Shown piece by piece: positions 42,601 through 50,662 of a stretch of DNA of 64,000 nucleotides (position 1 is the first letter of the stretch; every line of letters begins with the position of its first letter). A program made the translations under genes and the position numbers. The stretch covers positions 3,278,169-3,342,168 of the forward strand of contig NZ_CP049780.1 in assembly GCF_011193355.1 (NCBI RefSeq), read 5' to 3'. The stretch comes from Streptomyces sp. JB150. Lineage in GTDB: Bacteria; Actinomycetota; Actinomycetes; Streptomycetales; Streptomycetaceae. The notes beneath the pieces are model-generated. The model did not search any database. It saw only the letters and a program-made list of their open reading frames with translations, and was not told the origin of the DNA.

Positions 42601-43482
42601 CTAGGCGAAGACGACCGTCCGCCGGCCGTTCAGCAGGATCCGCCGCTCCGCGTGCCACTTCACGGCCCGCGCCAGCGCCTGGCACTCCACGTCCCGCCCG
42701 ATCGCGACCAGCTGGTCCGGCGTGACGTCGTGGCCCACCCGCTCGACCTCCTGCTCGATGATCGGCCCCTCGTCGAGATCCGCGGTGACGTAGTGCGCGG
42801 TGGCCCCGATCAGCTTCACACCCCGCGCGTGCGCCTGGTGATACGGCTTCGCGCCCTTGAAGCTCGGCAGGAACGAGTGGTGGATGTTGATGATCCGCCC
42901 GCTGAGCTGCTTGCACAGGTCGTCGGAGAGGACCTGCATGTACCGGGCCAGCACGACCAGTTCCACCCGCTCCGCCCGGACGATCTCCAGCAGCCGCGCC
43001 TCCGCCTCCGGCTTGGTGTCCTTCGTGACGGGGATGTGGTGGAAGGGAATGTCGTACGACGCCACCAGCTCCGCGAAGTCCGTGTGGTTCGACACCACGC
43101 CGACGATCTCCACCGGCAGCGCCCCGATCCGTGCCCGGAACAGCAGGTCGTTCAGGCAGTGCCCGAACTTGCTGACCATCAGCAGGACCCGCATCCTCTC
43201 CTCGGTGCGGTGGATCTGCCAGTCCATCTGGAAGGAGTCCCCGATCGCCGCGAAGCTGGCCCGCAGCTTGTCCACCGTCACCGGCGCCTCCGCCGAGAAG
43301 TGGACGCGCATGAAGAACAGACCGGTGTCCTGGTCACCGAACTGCTGACTGTCCACGATGTTGCAGCCGGTCATGAACAGGTAGCTCGACACGGCGTGCA
43401 CGATGCCCTGCTTGTCCGGGCAGGAAAGGGTGAGGACGTACTGATCGGCGGGGGCCGCGGCTCCGGTGGACTGCTCGTTCAT
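42601..43482 (-). CDS. purU: Formyltetrahydrofolate deformylase
   Basis: ATG 43482 gives 293 residues. An N-terminal ACT domain (YVLTLSCPDKQGIVHAVSSYLF) precedes a formyltransferase-like hydrolase domain with MVSKFGHCLNDLL, IINIHHSFLPSFKGAKPY and GATAHYVTADLDEGPII, which hold the catalytic Asn/His/Asp set. The enzyme releases formate from 10-formyl-THF, balancing one-carbon pools with Met and Gly sensing through ACT (family knowledge). It follows the conserved hypothetical gene by 86 bases on the same strand. Confidence 0.96.
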   Translation of the reverse strand: MNEQSTGAAAPADQYVLTLSCPDKQGIVHAVSSYLFMTGCNIVDSQQFGDQDTGLFFMRVHFSAEAPVTVDKLRASFAAIGDSFQMDWQIHRTEERMRVLLMVSKFGHCLNDLLFRARIGALPVEIVGVVSNHTDFAELVASYDIPFHHIPVTKDTKPEAEARLLEIVRAERVELVVLARYMQVLSDDLCKQLSGRIINIHHSFLPSFKGAKPYHQAHARGVKLIGATAHYVTADLDEGPIIEQEVERVGHDVTPDQLVAIGRDVECQALARAVKWHAERRILLNGRRTVVFA

Positions 43483-43568
43483 GCAGGACAGGGTCCCACA
43501 ACGCCGCCGCGCGCCCACAACCGTCCCGCCACCCGGACCACCGCACGGCCCGGTCGCCGAGACACCGC

Positions 43569-44006
43569 CTAGGCGGCCCGCGTGAGGATCCGCAGCACCT
43601 CCAGCGTGCGGGGCGCCGCGTCCGGGTCCTCCCCGTCACTCACCGCCATCCGCACATGCGCGTCCCGGGCCGCCCGCACGGCCTCCGGCCACCCCGGGTG
43701 CTCCATGTACGACGCCACCGGCGCGTCCGGCCCCACCTGGTGCATGATCCGCAGCACCCGCAGCACCGCCGTGTCGACCAGCGCGGCCTCCTGCGAGTCC
43801 CGGAAGATCGTGCCCACGTACTTCTCCGCGGACCAGTGGTCCAGCCAGGTGTCCTCCACCAGCCGGTACACGGCGTCGGTCACGTCTCCGTAGCCCTCGA
43901 CACCCGCCAGCCAGACGTCCCGCTGGAACACCAGGTCGGAGAGCATGTGCAGCGCGGAGCGCACATTGCTGCGCCAGCGCCACCACGGCATGTCGTTCAG
44001 TGGCAT
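43569..44006 (-). CDS. Conserved hypothetical protein
   Basis: ATG 44006 gives 145 residues (44015 is an alternative, no good ribosome binding site; CACGAT lies 7 bases upstream of 44006, a possible leaderless -10). The sequence is helical and Trp-rich (MPWWRWRSNVRSALHML, DTWLDHWSAEKYVGTIFRDSQEAALV). It contains no recognisable motif or membrane segment, and no function is proposed. It lies directly upstream of purU and is divergent from the binding-protein gene. Confidence 0.75.
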   Translation of the reverse strand: MPLNDMPWWRWRSNVRSALHMLSDLVFQRDVWLAGVEGYGDVTDAVYRLVEDTWLDHWSAEKYVGTIFRDSQEAALVDTAVLRVLRIMHQVGPDAPVASYMEHPGWPEAVRAARDAHVRMAVSDGEDPDAAPRTLEVLRILTRAA

Positions 44007-44195
44007 GCCACCCATCGTGGATGAGCGACGGCCGCGACGGGAAGAGTTCTCCGAACCTTGGACACCTTGCACGGTCATCGATCGTACGTTCCCCCCAACG
44101 GGCCGCTCACCGGCCCCCGTAATTCACCCGTAGGTCACCGTTCGTTGACCGAAGGTCACTCCCAGGTTAGCGATGTGGCGGAATCGTGCGTGACC

Positions 44196-45494
44196 ATGAC
44201 CGGCAGGCGACGCACCCGCAGCACCTTCCTCCCCTTCGTCACCCGGCGCGCCGCGGCGGTGGCCGCCATGGTGACGTGCGCCGCACTGGCCGCCGGATGC
44301 GGTGTCGTCCCCGGTGTCACGGGGGGTGCCGGGGACGACACGATCACCGTCATGACCTGGGCGCCGTCGGACACCAACGCGACCGACAAGCCCGGCATGC
44401 CCGCCCTCGCCCTCGCCTACGCCCGCCACGTGAACGCCCAGGGCGGCATCGACGGCCGCAAGCTCAGGGTGCTGATCTGCAACGACCACAACGACAGCGT
44501 GGGCGCCGCCAAGTGCGCCCGCCGCGCGGTCAGGGAGAACGCGGTCGCGGTGGTCGGCTCGTACAGCCAGTACGCCGGGTCCTTCTTCCCGGTGCTGGAG
44601 GGCGCCGGCATCCCCTACATCGGCGGCTACGGCGCCACCAACGATGAGTTCACCAGCCCGCTCTCCTACCCGGTCAACGGCGGCCAGCCCGCGCTGCTGG
44701 CCGGCCTCGGCAAGGAGCTGGCCCGCGGCTGCGGCCCGGTCACCCTGGTCCGCCCCGACACCATCGCCGGCGACGAGCTGCCCACCCTGATCAACGCGGG
44801 CCTGGAGGCGGGCGGCCACGCGAGCGCGGCCGACCTGCACGCCGCCGAGGACGCCACCGAGTACTCCGCCCAGGCGCAGCGCGCGCTGCGGCAGGCGACG
44901 GCCGACCCGGCCCGCAAGGGCTGCGTGGTGCCCGCGCTCGGCGGCCGCACCAGCACCTTCATGGACTCCTTCCGCCGCACGCGGGAGGACTTCCCGGACG
45001 TCCGCACCGGCACCGTGCTCGGCAGCGTCGACCAGACCGTGATCGACGCCTCCGGCGGCCGCTCGGGCCCGTACGAGGGGGCGTACATCACGGGCTGGTA
45101 CCCGGTGGAGACCGACAAGCGCTGGGACGAGATGAAGCGGGTGATCCGCGAGCAGGCCTTCGCCGACACCCGGATCGATCCCGCGGACGCCGGGGTGCAG
45201 ACCACCTGGATCGCCTACACCGTCTTCCGGGCGGTCGCCGAGGGCATCGGCGCGGACGAGGAGCTGACGGCGACCGCCGTGCGCCGGGCCCTGGACGACG
45301 GCGTCGAGGTCGCCACCGGCGGGCTCACCCCGACCCTGCGCTGGAAGTTCCAGGACCGGCTCGCCTCGGTGGGCTTCCCGCGGCTGGTGAACGCGAACGT
45401 CACCCTCCAGGTCGTCCGCGACGGCCGCCTGGTCGAGGCCCGCGAGGGCTTCATCGACGTCACGCGCACCCTGGAGGGCGCCGAGGTCGCCTGA
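44196..45494 (+). CDS. Branched-chain amino acid-type ABC substrate-binding lipoprotein
   Basis: ATG 44196 gives 432 residues with a twin-Arg-rich signal region and lipobox LAAGC. The mature part is a type I periplasmic-binding fold (MPALALAYARHVNAQGGIDGRKLRVLICNDHNDSVGAAKCARRAV; AVVGSYSQYAGSFFPVLEGAGIPYIGGYG). GTG 44175 would add 7 residues. No permease or ATPase genes are adjacent, so it is an orphan that may act as a sensor or share a transporter. Its 3' end converges on the proline-rich gene with a 34-bp gap. Confidence 0.87.
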   Translation: MTGRRRTRSTFLPFVTRRAAAVAAMVTCAALAAGCGVVPGVTGGAGDDTITVMTWAPSDTNATDKPGMPALALAYARHVNAQGGIDGRKLRVLICNDHNDSVGAAKCARRAVRENAVAVVGSYSQYAGSFFPVLEGAGIPYIGGYGATNDEFTSPLSYPVNGGQPALLAGLGKELARGCGPVTLVRPDTIAGDELPTLINAGLEAGGHASAADLHAAEDATEYSAQAQRALRQATADPARKGCVVPALGGRTSTFMDSFRRTREDFPDVRTGTVLGSVDQTVIDASGGRSGPYEGAYITGWYPVETDKRWDEMKRVIREQAFADTRIDPADAGVQTTWIAYTVFRAVAEGIGADEELTATAVRRALDDGVEVATGGLTPTLRWKFQDRLASVGFPRLVNANVTLQVVRDGRLVEAREGFIDVTRTLEGAEVA

Positions 45495-45528
45495 GCGCCC
45501 GGCGCCCGCCCTCACCCCCGCCCGGGCC

Positions 45529-47190
45529 TCACAGCTGGGTCGGCTGCCGCTCGGTCAGCCCGTACGTGCGGGCGATCGCGTTCCACAGCTTGGCGGCCTG
45601 CGCCTTCTGCGTCGTCGCGGTGCCGCTCTCGCGGTTGCCCGCCTCCGTCTGCGGGGTGCTGCGGGCCTGCCCCTTCTTGCACAGCTTGCCCTTGCGCGCG
45701 GCGACCTGGTCGGCCCAGCCGGCGTAGTGGTTGTCGGCGGACGCGGACGCCTTCCACGCGTTGGTGAGCGCGGTGGTCAGCGCCGCGTGGTCCGGCAGCT
45801 TGTCCACGGCCAGCCCGGACAGCCGGGTGACCAGCTCGTTGCGCTGCTCGGCCGCGTCCCGCAGGTCCTTGGCCGCCTGGGTGAGGTTGGTGCAGGACTT
45901 CACGTCGTTGACCGCGTTGATCACGGCGGTGCGGCTGTCGCCGCTGTCGGCGAGCAGCTTGTCCAGCGCGACCGCCTGCTGCTCGGCCGGGTCGGCGGAC
46001 GGCGACGGGGACGCGCTCGCGGACTGGCTCGCGGGCGCCGTCGCGGAGACCGGCCGCGGTGACTCCTCCTCGCCGCCGTTGTCGGCGAGGAGCGCTCCCG
46101 CGCCGATCCCGACCACCGCGATGGCGACGCCGCACGCCGCGATCAGCGGCACCCGGGAGCCGGTGCGACCGCCGCGGCCCCGGCCCGGCGCGGGCTCGTC
46201 GTAGGCGGGCGCCGGCGGCCGCGGGGGGTCCTGGACGTGGGGCAGGTGCCGGGTGCCCTCGGCGGGGCCGTCCGCGCGGAAGAGGCTGTCGAACTCGGCG
46301 GGCGTCTGCCGGCCCCCGGCGACGGGCGGGATGTACTGCGTGGCCTGCGCGTCGGGCCCGGCCGGCGGCTGCCCGCCGGGCGTCTCGCCCGAGGGGACCC
46401 GCCCCAGGTACCGGGTGCTCTCGTCGGGACGCTCGGCGGATCCCGCGGCGGGCATCTCCGGCGGCAGCGCCCCCGGCGTCACCGGCGGCAGGTACTGGGT
46501 CGCGCCCTCGTCGGCCGCGGGCCGCACGGGCGGCAGGTACTGGGTGGCCCCGTCCGGGCCGGGTGCGGCCCCGACCGGGGGTATGTACTGCGTGGCGCCC
46601 TCGTCGGCGGCCGGCGGCAGCGGCCCGCCACCGGGGGTGCCGGGGTACGCCCCCGCCGCGCCGCCCTGCACCGGCCGGCCCGAACCGTCGTAACCGCCCG
46701 CGTGGCCTCCGTACGCCGCACCGGGCGCCTGCGCGTACGGGCCGGGGCCGTACGCCTGCGCGGGCGCGCCCGCGTGCGGACCGTACGCGGCACCCGGCGC
46801 CCCCGCGTCCCCGCCGTACGACGGGCCGGACGCCCCCTCGGGCGGCAGCGGACCCGCGCCCGGCGCGGACGGGGCCTGCTGTGCGGGCGGGGCGCCGTCG
46901 CCGGGCCGGGGCGCGGGGTGGCCGCCCTGCGGGTCGCCCCACGCCTGGTCCGGCGGCGCCGGCCAGTTCTGCTGCTGCGGGGTCGCGGCGTGCTGCTGCG
47001 GTCCGGGCCCCCAGGGCTCGCCCCAGGACTGGGCGCCGGGCGGGGCCTGGGCCGGAAGGGGGCCGTCGGCGGGGCGGCCGGGGCCTCCTTGCGCGCCCGG
47101 CAGCACGGGCTCGCCACCGTCGGAGGGCAGCACGATGCCTTCGTGCGCGCGCTGCGCCGAGGGCTCCTCGCCCTGTCCACTCTGCGTCAC
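45529..47190 (-). CDS. Single-pass membrane protein with Pro/Gly-rich cytoplasmic region carrying TQY(I/L)PPV repeats
   Basis: The 553-residue protein has an N-terminal disordered region (about 350 residues, Pro/Gly/Ala/Gln) that includes repeated EGATQYIPPV, DGATQYLPPV, EGATQYLPPV, ESTRYLGRV, AQATQYIPPV and EGTRHLPHV. One membrane helix follows (VPLIAACGVAIAVVGIGAGALL, about 365-386), then an extracytoplasmic helical domain with two cysteines (VKSCTNLT...GKLCKKG). The repeated T-Q-Y motifs resemble the TQ phosphorylation motifs of mycobacterial Pkn substrates, so it may be an FHA/kinase-linked envelope protein (inference). The function is unknown. Confidence 0.8.
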   Translation of the reverse strand: MTQSGQGEEPSAQRAHEGIVLPSDGGEPVLPGAQGGPGRPADGPLPAQAPPGAQSWGEPWGPGPQQHAATPQQQNWPAPPDQAWGDPQGGHPAPRPGDGAPPAQQAPSAPGAGPLPPEGASGPSYGGDAGAPGAAYGPHAGAPAQAYGPGPYAQAPGAAYGGHAGGYDGSGRPVQGGAAGAYPGTPGGGPLPPAADEGATQYIPPVGAAPGPDGATQYLPPVRPAADEGATQYLPPVTPGALPPEMPAAGSAERPDESTRYLGRVPSGETPGGQPPAGPDAQATQYIPPVAGGRQTPAEFDSLFRADGPAEGTRHLPHVQDPPRPPAPAYDEPAPGRGRGGRTGSRVPLIAACGVAIAVVGIGAGALLADNGGEEESPRPVSATAPASQSASASPSPSADPAEQQAVALDKLLADSGDSRTAVINAVNDVKSCTNLTQAAKDLRDAAEQRNELVTRLSGLAVDKLPDHAALTTALTNAWKASASADNHYAGWADQVAARKGKLCKKGQARSTPQTEAGNRESGTATTQKAQAAKLWNAIARTYGLTERQPTQL

Positions 47191-47390
47191 CGGGACTCCT
47201 ACGAATGGGGGACCTTCGGAATCGTCGGCTCACGCTACCGGGTCCCCCGAGCCGGGTGCCACGCAGCACAGGACCCGGCCCTGTGACCTGTGACCGCGCT
47301 CCCGCGACCGGCCCGCGACGCTGTCCTCCCGTCACCTCCGCCCGTCAACCACCCGTTTCCCGCGCCGTCACCCGGCGGCGGGCCGTCCGT

Positions 47391-48776
47391 TCACGCGGCC
47401 GGCTGCAGATCCAGGCGCGCCCCGAACTCCCTCACCACCGCCTCGTCCCGGAACGGCTCCAGACGCTGCTGGAAGTCCTCCAGGTACTCGGCGCCCCGGT
47501 TGGAGCGCAGGGTCTCCAGCAGCTCCACGGCCTTCAGCCCGGTGTGGCAGGCCTCTTCGATCTCGCGCTGCTGCACCTGCGCCGTGGCGAGCAGCACATA
47601 GCCGATCGCGCGGCGCCGGGCCCGGGACGCGGGGTGTCCCTCCAGGGACTGCCGCGCGCACCGGGCGGCGGCCTCGGCCTGGCCCAGGTCGCGGTGGCAG
47701 TGGGCGAGTTCGTCGGCGAGGTAGGCCTGGTCGAAGTGGGCGATCCACGCGGGGTCGTCCCCGGAGTCCGGGTCCGCCTGCTCCATGGCGCTCACCGCGC
47801 GCCCCACGGCGGCCTGGGCGGCCCGCGCGTCCCCCATCAGCGCGTGGCCGCGCGCCTCCGCCGCGTGGAACATGGCCTCCGCGCGCGGGGTCACGCGCCC
47901 CCGCGCCCCCTCCTGCGCCGCCCGCGCCAACTGGGCGATCTCCCGCGGGTTCCCGAGCTGGGCGGCCAGGTGGCTCATGGAGGCGGCCAGCACATAGCCG
48001 CCGTAGCCGCGGTCGCCCGCCGCCTGGGCGAGTCGCAGTGCCTGGATGTAGTAGCGCTGGGCGAGCCCCGGCTGCCCGGTGTCCACCGCCATGTAACCGG
48101 CCAGCTCGGTCAACCGGGCGACGGCGGCGAACAGTTCGCGGCCGACGGACTCCCGGTAGGACCCGGCGAGCAGCCCGGAGACGACGCTGTTGAGGTAGTG
48201 CACGACGACCGGGCGGACGTGCCCGCTGCCGTACTGGTGGTCCAGGTCGACCAGCGCCTGGGTCATCGAGCGCACGGCGGCCACGTCCGACCGGCCCACG
48301 CGGGGACCGGCCGAGCGCGCCACCTGCGCGTCGGGCGCGGAGATCAGCCAGTCGCGGCTCGGCTCGACCAGCGCCGAGGCGGCGACGGACGAACCGGACA
48401 GGAAGTCGCGGCGTCCGACGTCGCTGCGCCACAGCTCGCAGACCTGCTCGATGGCTCCCAGTACCGTCGGCGAGAACTGGAGGCCGACGCCCGACGCGAG
48501 GTTCTTGCCGTTGGCCATGCCGATCTCGTCGATCGTGACCGTACGGCCGAGTTTGCGGCCCAGCGCCTCGGCGATGATCGCCGGGGCGCGGCCGCGCGGC
48601 TGCTGTCCGCGCAGCCAGCGTGCCACGGACGTCTTGTCGTAGCGCAGGTCGAGTCCGTGTTCGGCGCCGCACATGTTGACCCGGCGGGCGAGCCCGGCGT
48701 TCGAGCACCCCGCCTCCTGGATGAGCGCCTGCAGCCGTTCGTTCGGCTGCCGCGCGACGAGAGGCCTTGCGGCCAT
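47391..48776 (-). CDS. NsdA-like TPR regulator
   Basis: ATG 48776 with AGGGGG 8 bases upstream gives 461 residues. The N-terminus is a degenerate helix-turn-helix-like region (NERLQALIQEAGCSNAGLARRVN, YDKTSVARWLRGQQPRGRAP), then GRRDFLSGSSVAASAL, then TPR-like helical repeats. This layout is that of NsdA-type Streptomyces proteins that negatively affect sporulation and antibiotic production; it is a paralogue, not nsdA itself. It is divergent from the prim-pol-like gene. Confidence 0.8.
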   Translation of the reverse strand: MAARPLVARQPNERLQALIQEAGCSNAGLARRVNMCGAEHGLDLRYDKTSVARWLRGQQPRGRAPAIIAEALGRKLGRTVTIDEIGMANGKNLASGVGLQFSPTVLGAIEQVCELWRSDVGRRDFLSGSSVAASALVEPSRDWLISAPDAQVARSAGPRVGRSDVAAVRSMTQALVDLDHQYGSGHVRPVVVHYLNSVVSGLLAGSYRESVGRELFAAVARLTELAGYMAVDTGQPGLAQRYYIQALRLAQAAGDRGYGGYVLAASMSHLAAQLGNPREIAQLARAAQEGARGRVTPRAEAMFHAAEARGHALMGDARAAQAAVGRAVSAMEQADPDSGDDPAWIAHFDQAYLADELAHCHRDLGQAEAAARCARQSLEGHPASRARRRAIGYVLLATAQVQQREIEEACHTGLKAVELLETLRSNRGAEYLEDFQQRLEPFRDEAVVREFGARLDLQPAA

Positions 48777-49103
48777 GGCGTAAACCCCCTGTGGCTGCGG
48801 TGCCTGCCCGTGCACCGAGTTGTCGTGTCTTCCCCGCCCGTCGCCCCTCGCCGGCGGCGAGGGATTCCGGTCGTGAAGATCAATGCCCCACGGTCGTACC
48901 GAAAATGCGGACATGCCCCGAAAACACGAGGCATGCACGGATTACCGGGTACGCCGGGGTAAGAGCGCCCCGTACCCACCCGTCCCCCCTCGTGGCTACC
49001 CAGCTCCCCCCGCGGACCCAACCGCGCGCCCCCATACATGCACCCATGCGCCCCGGACGCCGAATCGATGCTCCTCCCCCGCGCGCGCACGGGGCCGTAA
49101 CCC
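48777..49103. other. Divergent promoter region between nsdA-like and prim-pol-like genes
   Basis: The 327 bp hold no gene. An inverted repeat CATGCC (48912-48917) and GGCATG (48930-48935) encloses an A-rich 12-base spacer. The same arms occur with a 3-base spacer at 17412-17426. The A/T-rich stretch near 48890-48945 is the likely promoter area. Confidence 0.4.
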
Positions 49104-49784
49104 GTGGTGGGCGCGGGAGTTGAGTTCCACGTGGAAGAGACGATCCGGGGCACCGAGACCGCACAGATTCCCCAGCAGCGCGGGGACTCGCTGCTGGAGA
49201 CCGCCGTTCGCTACGCCGAGGAGCGCCACTGGGACGTGTTCCCCGGCACCTGGCTGGAAGCCGTCGACGGACATCAGCGCTGCTCCTGCGGCGACCCGCT
49301 GTGCGAGGAGCCCGGCGCGCACCCCGCGCGCGCGGACTGGGCGACCCAGGCGACGGGCAGCGCGACCGTCGCGCGCCGGATGTGGCAGAAGCAGCCGGAC
49401 GCCTCGATCCTGCTGCCCACGGGGCGTACGTTCGACGCGATCTGCGTGCCGGAGACGGCCGGGTTCCTGGCGCTCGCGCGCATGCAGCGGATGGAACTCA
49501 CGCTGGGCCCGGTGACGTTGACGCCGGCCCGGCGGATGCAGTTCTTCGTCCTGCCCGGGGCCGCCGCCAAGGTGCCGGACCTGGTGCGCAAGCTGGGCTG
49601 GTCGCCGGCGTCGCTGGATCTGGTGGCGCTCGGCGAGGGCGGTTACGTGGCGGCGCCTCCCACGCGGTACGGGTCGCGGGGGGCCGTGCAGTGGGCCTGC
49701 CGGCCGACGCCCGCGAACCGGTGGCTGCCGGACGCCGAGGAGCTGATCTCGCCGCTCGCCTACGCGTGCGGGCGGGATCGCTGA
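49104..49784 (+). CDS. Bifunctional DNA primase/polymerase-like (prim-pol N-terminal) protein
   Basis: The 226-residue protein resembles actinobacterial prim-pol-like proteins: LETAVRYAEERHWDVFPGTWLEAVDGHQRCSCGDPLCEEPGAHPARADWATQAT, then TGRTFDAICVPE and GEGGYVAAPPTRYGSRGAVQW. The catalytic Asp pair of true prim-pols is not obvious (FDAICV carries one Asp), so polymerase activity is doubtful. The CxCxxxxC cluster could bind zinc. GTG 49104 and GTG 49131 are both possible starts; GGGAG is 11 bases before the latter. It stands alone between a regulator and an ABC transporter. Confidence 0.75.
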   Translation: MVGAGVEFHVEETIRGTETAQIPQQRGDSLLETAVRYAEERHWDVFPGTWLEAVDGHQRCSCGDPLCEEPGAHPARADWATQATGSATVARRMWQKQPDASILLPTGRTFDAICVPETAGFLALARMQRMELTLGPVTLTPARRMQFFVLPGAAAKVPDLVRKLGWSPASLDLVALGEGGYVAAPPTRYGSRGAVQWACRPTPANRWLPDAEELISPLAYACGRDR

Positions 49785-49891
49785 CGCCGGAGGCTCCGCC
49801 CGCTCGCCGGTCGTCGGCGGCTGCGGGTCACGGGGGTTGATGGCGCGACTCCCCGCGCCCCCGGGCGGGGACGTGACCGTAGGGTTCAGGC

Positions 49892-50662
49892 ATGACGTCA
49901 GCCGTACGTGTGCAAGGGCTCTGGAAGCGGTTCGGGCAGCAGGTCGCCGTCGCCGGGATCGATCTGGAGCTGCCCGCCGGGAAGTTCGTCGGGCTGGTCG
50001 GGCCCAACGGGGCCGGGAAGACCACGACGCTCTCCATGGTGACCGGGCTGCTGCGGCCCGACCAGGGCACCGTCGAGGTCGTCGGGCACGACGTGTGGCG
50101 GGACCCGGTCGAGGTGAAGGCGCGGATCGGGGTGCTGCCCGAGGGGCTGCGGCTGTTCGAGCGGCTGTCGGGGCGGGAACTGCTGGCGTACACGGGCAGG
50201 TTGCGCGGCCTGCCCGGCGCCGAGGTGGACAAGCGCGCCACCCAGCTGCTGGACGTCCTGGATCTGGCGGGCGCGCAGCACAAGCTGGTCGTGGACTACT
50301 CGACCGGCATGCGCAAGAAGATCGGCCTGGCCGCGGCCCTGCTGCACAACCCCGAGGTGCTGTTCCTCGACGAGCCGTTCGAGGGCGTCGACCCGGTCTC
50401 CGCGCAGACCATCCGGGGCGTCCTGGAGCGGTACACCGCCTCCGGCGCCACCGTGGTCTTCTCCTCCCATGTGATGGAACTGGTCGAGTCGCTGTGCGAC
50501 TGGGTCGCCGTCATGGCCGCCGGACGGATCCGCGCGCACGGCACCCTCGCCGAGGTGCGGGGCACCGCCCCCACCCTGCAGAAGGCCTTCCTCGAGCTGG
50601 TCGGCGCGCACGGCCGGGACGCCGGGACCGACCTCGACTGGCTCGGCGGCGGCGCCCGGTGA
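49892..50662 (+). CDS. ABC transporter ATP-binding protein
   Basis: The 256-residue protein has Walker A GPNGAGKTT (37-45), signature YSTGMRKK, Walker B VLFLDEPFEG and a switch His in VVFSSHVMELVE. It is of the exporter/DrrA-like type. The permease gene overlaps by 4 bases (GTGA). TAGGGT (49880-49885) ends 6 bases before the ATG with no ribosome binding site, so the operon mRNA is probably leaderless. Confidence 0.93.
   Translation: MTSAVRVQGLWKRFGQQVAVAGIDLELPAGKFVGLVGPNGAGKTTTLSMVTGLLRPDQGTVEVVGHDVWRDPVEVKARIGVLPEGLRLFERLSGRELLAYTGRLRGLPGAEVDKRATQLLDVLDLAGAQHKLVVDYSTGMRKKIGLAAALLHNPEVLFLDEPFEGVDPVSAQTIRGVLERYTASGATVVFSSHVMELVESLCDWVAVMAAGRIRAHGTLAEVRGTAPTLQKAFLELVGAHGRDAGTDLDWLGGGAR

Noticed and set aside
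48912..48935. CATGCC/GGCATG arms shared with 17412-17426 as a common operator
   Set aside because: Arms of 6 bp with different spacers (12 and 3 bases) are too weak to claim a shared regulator.
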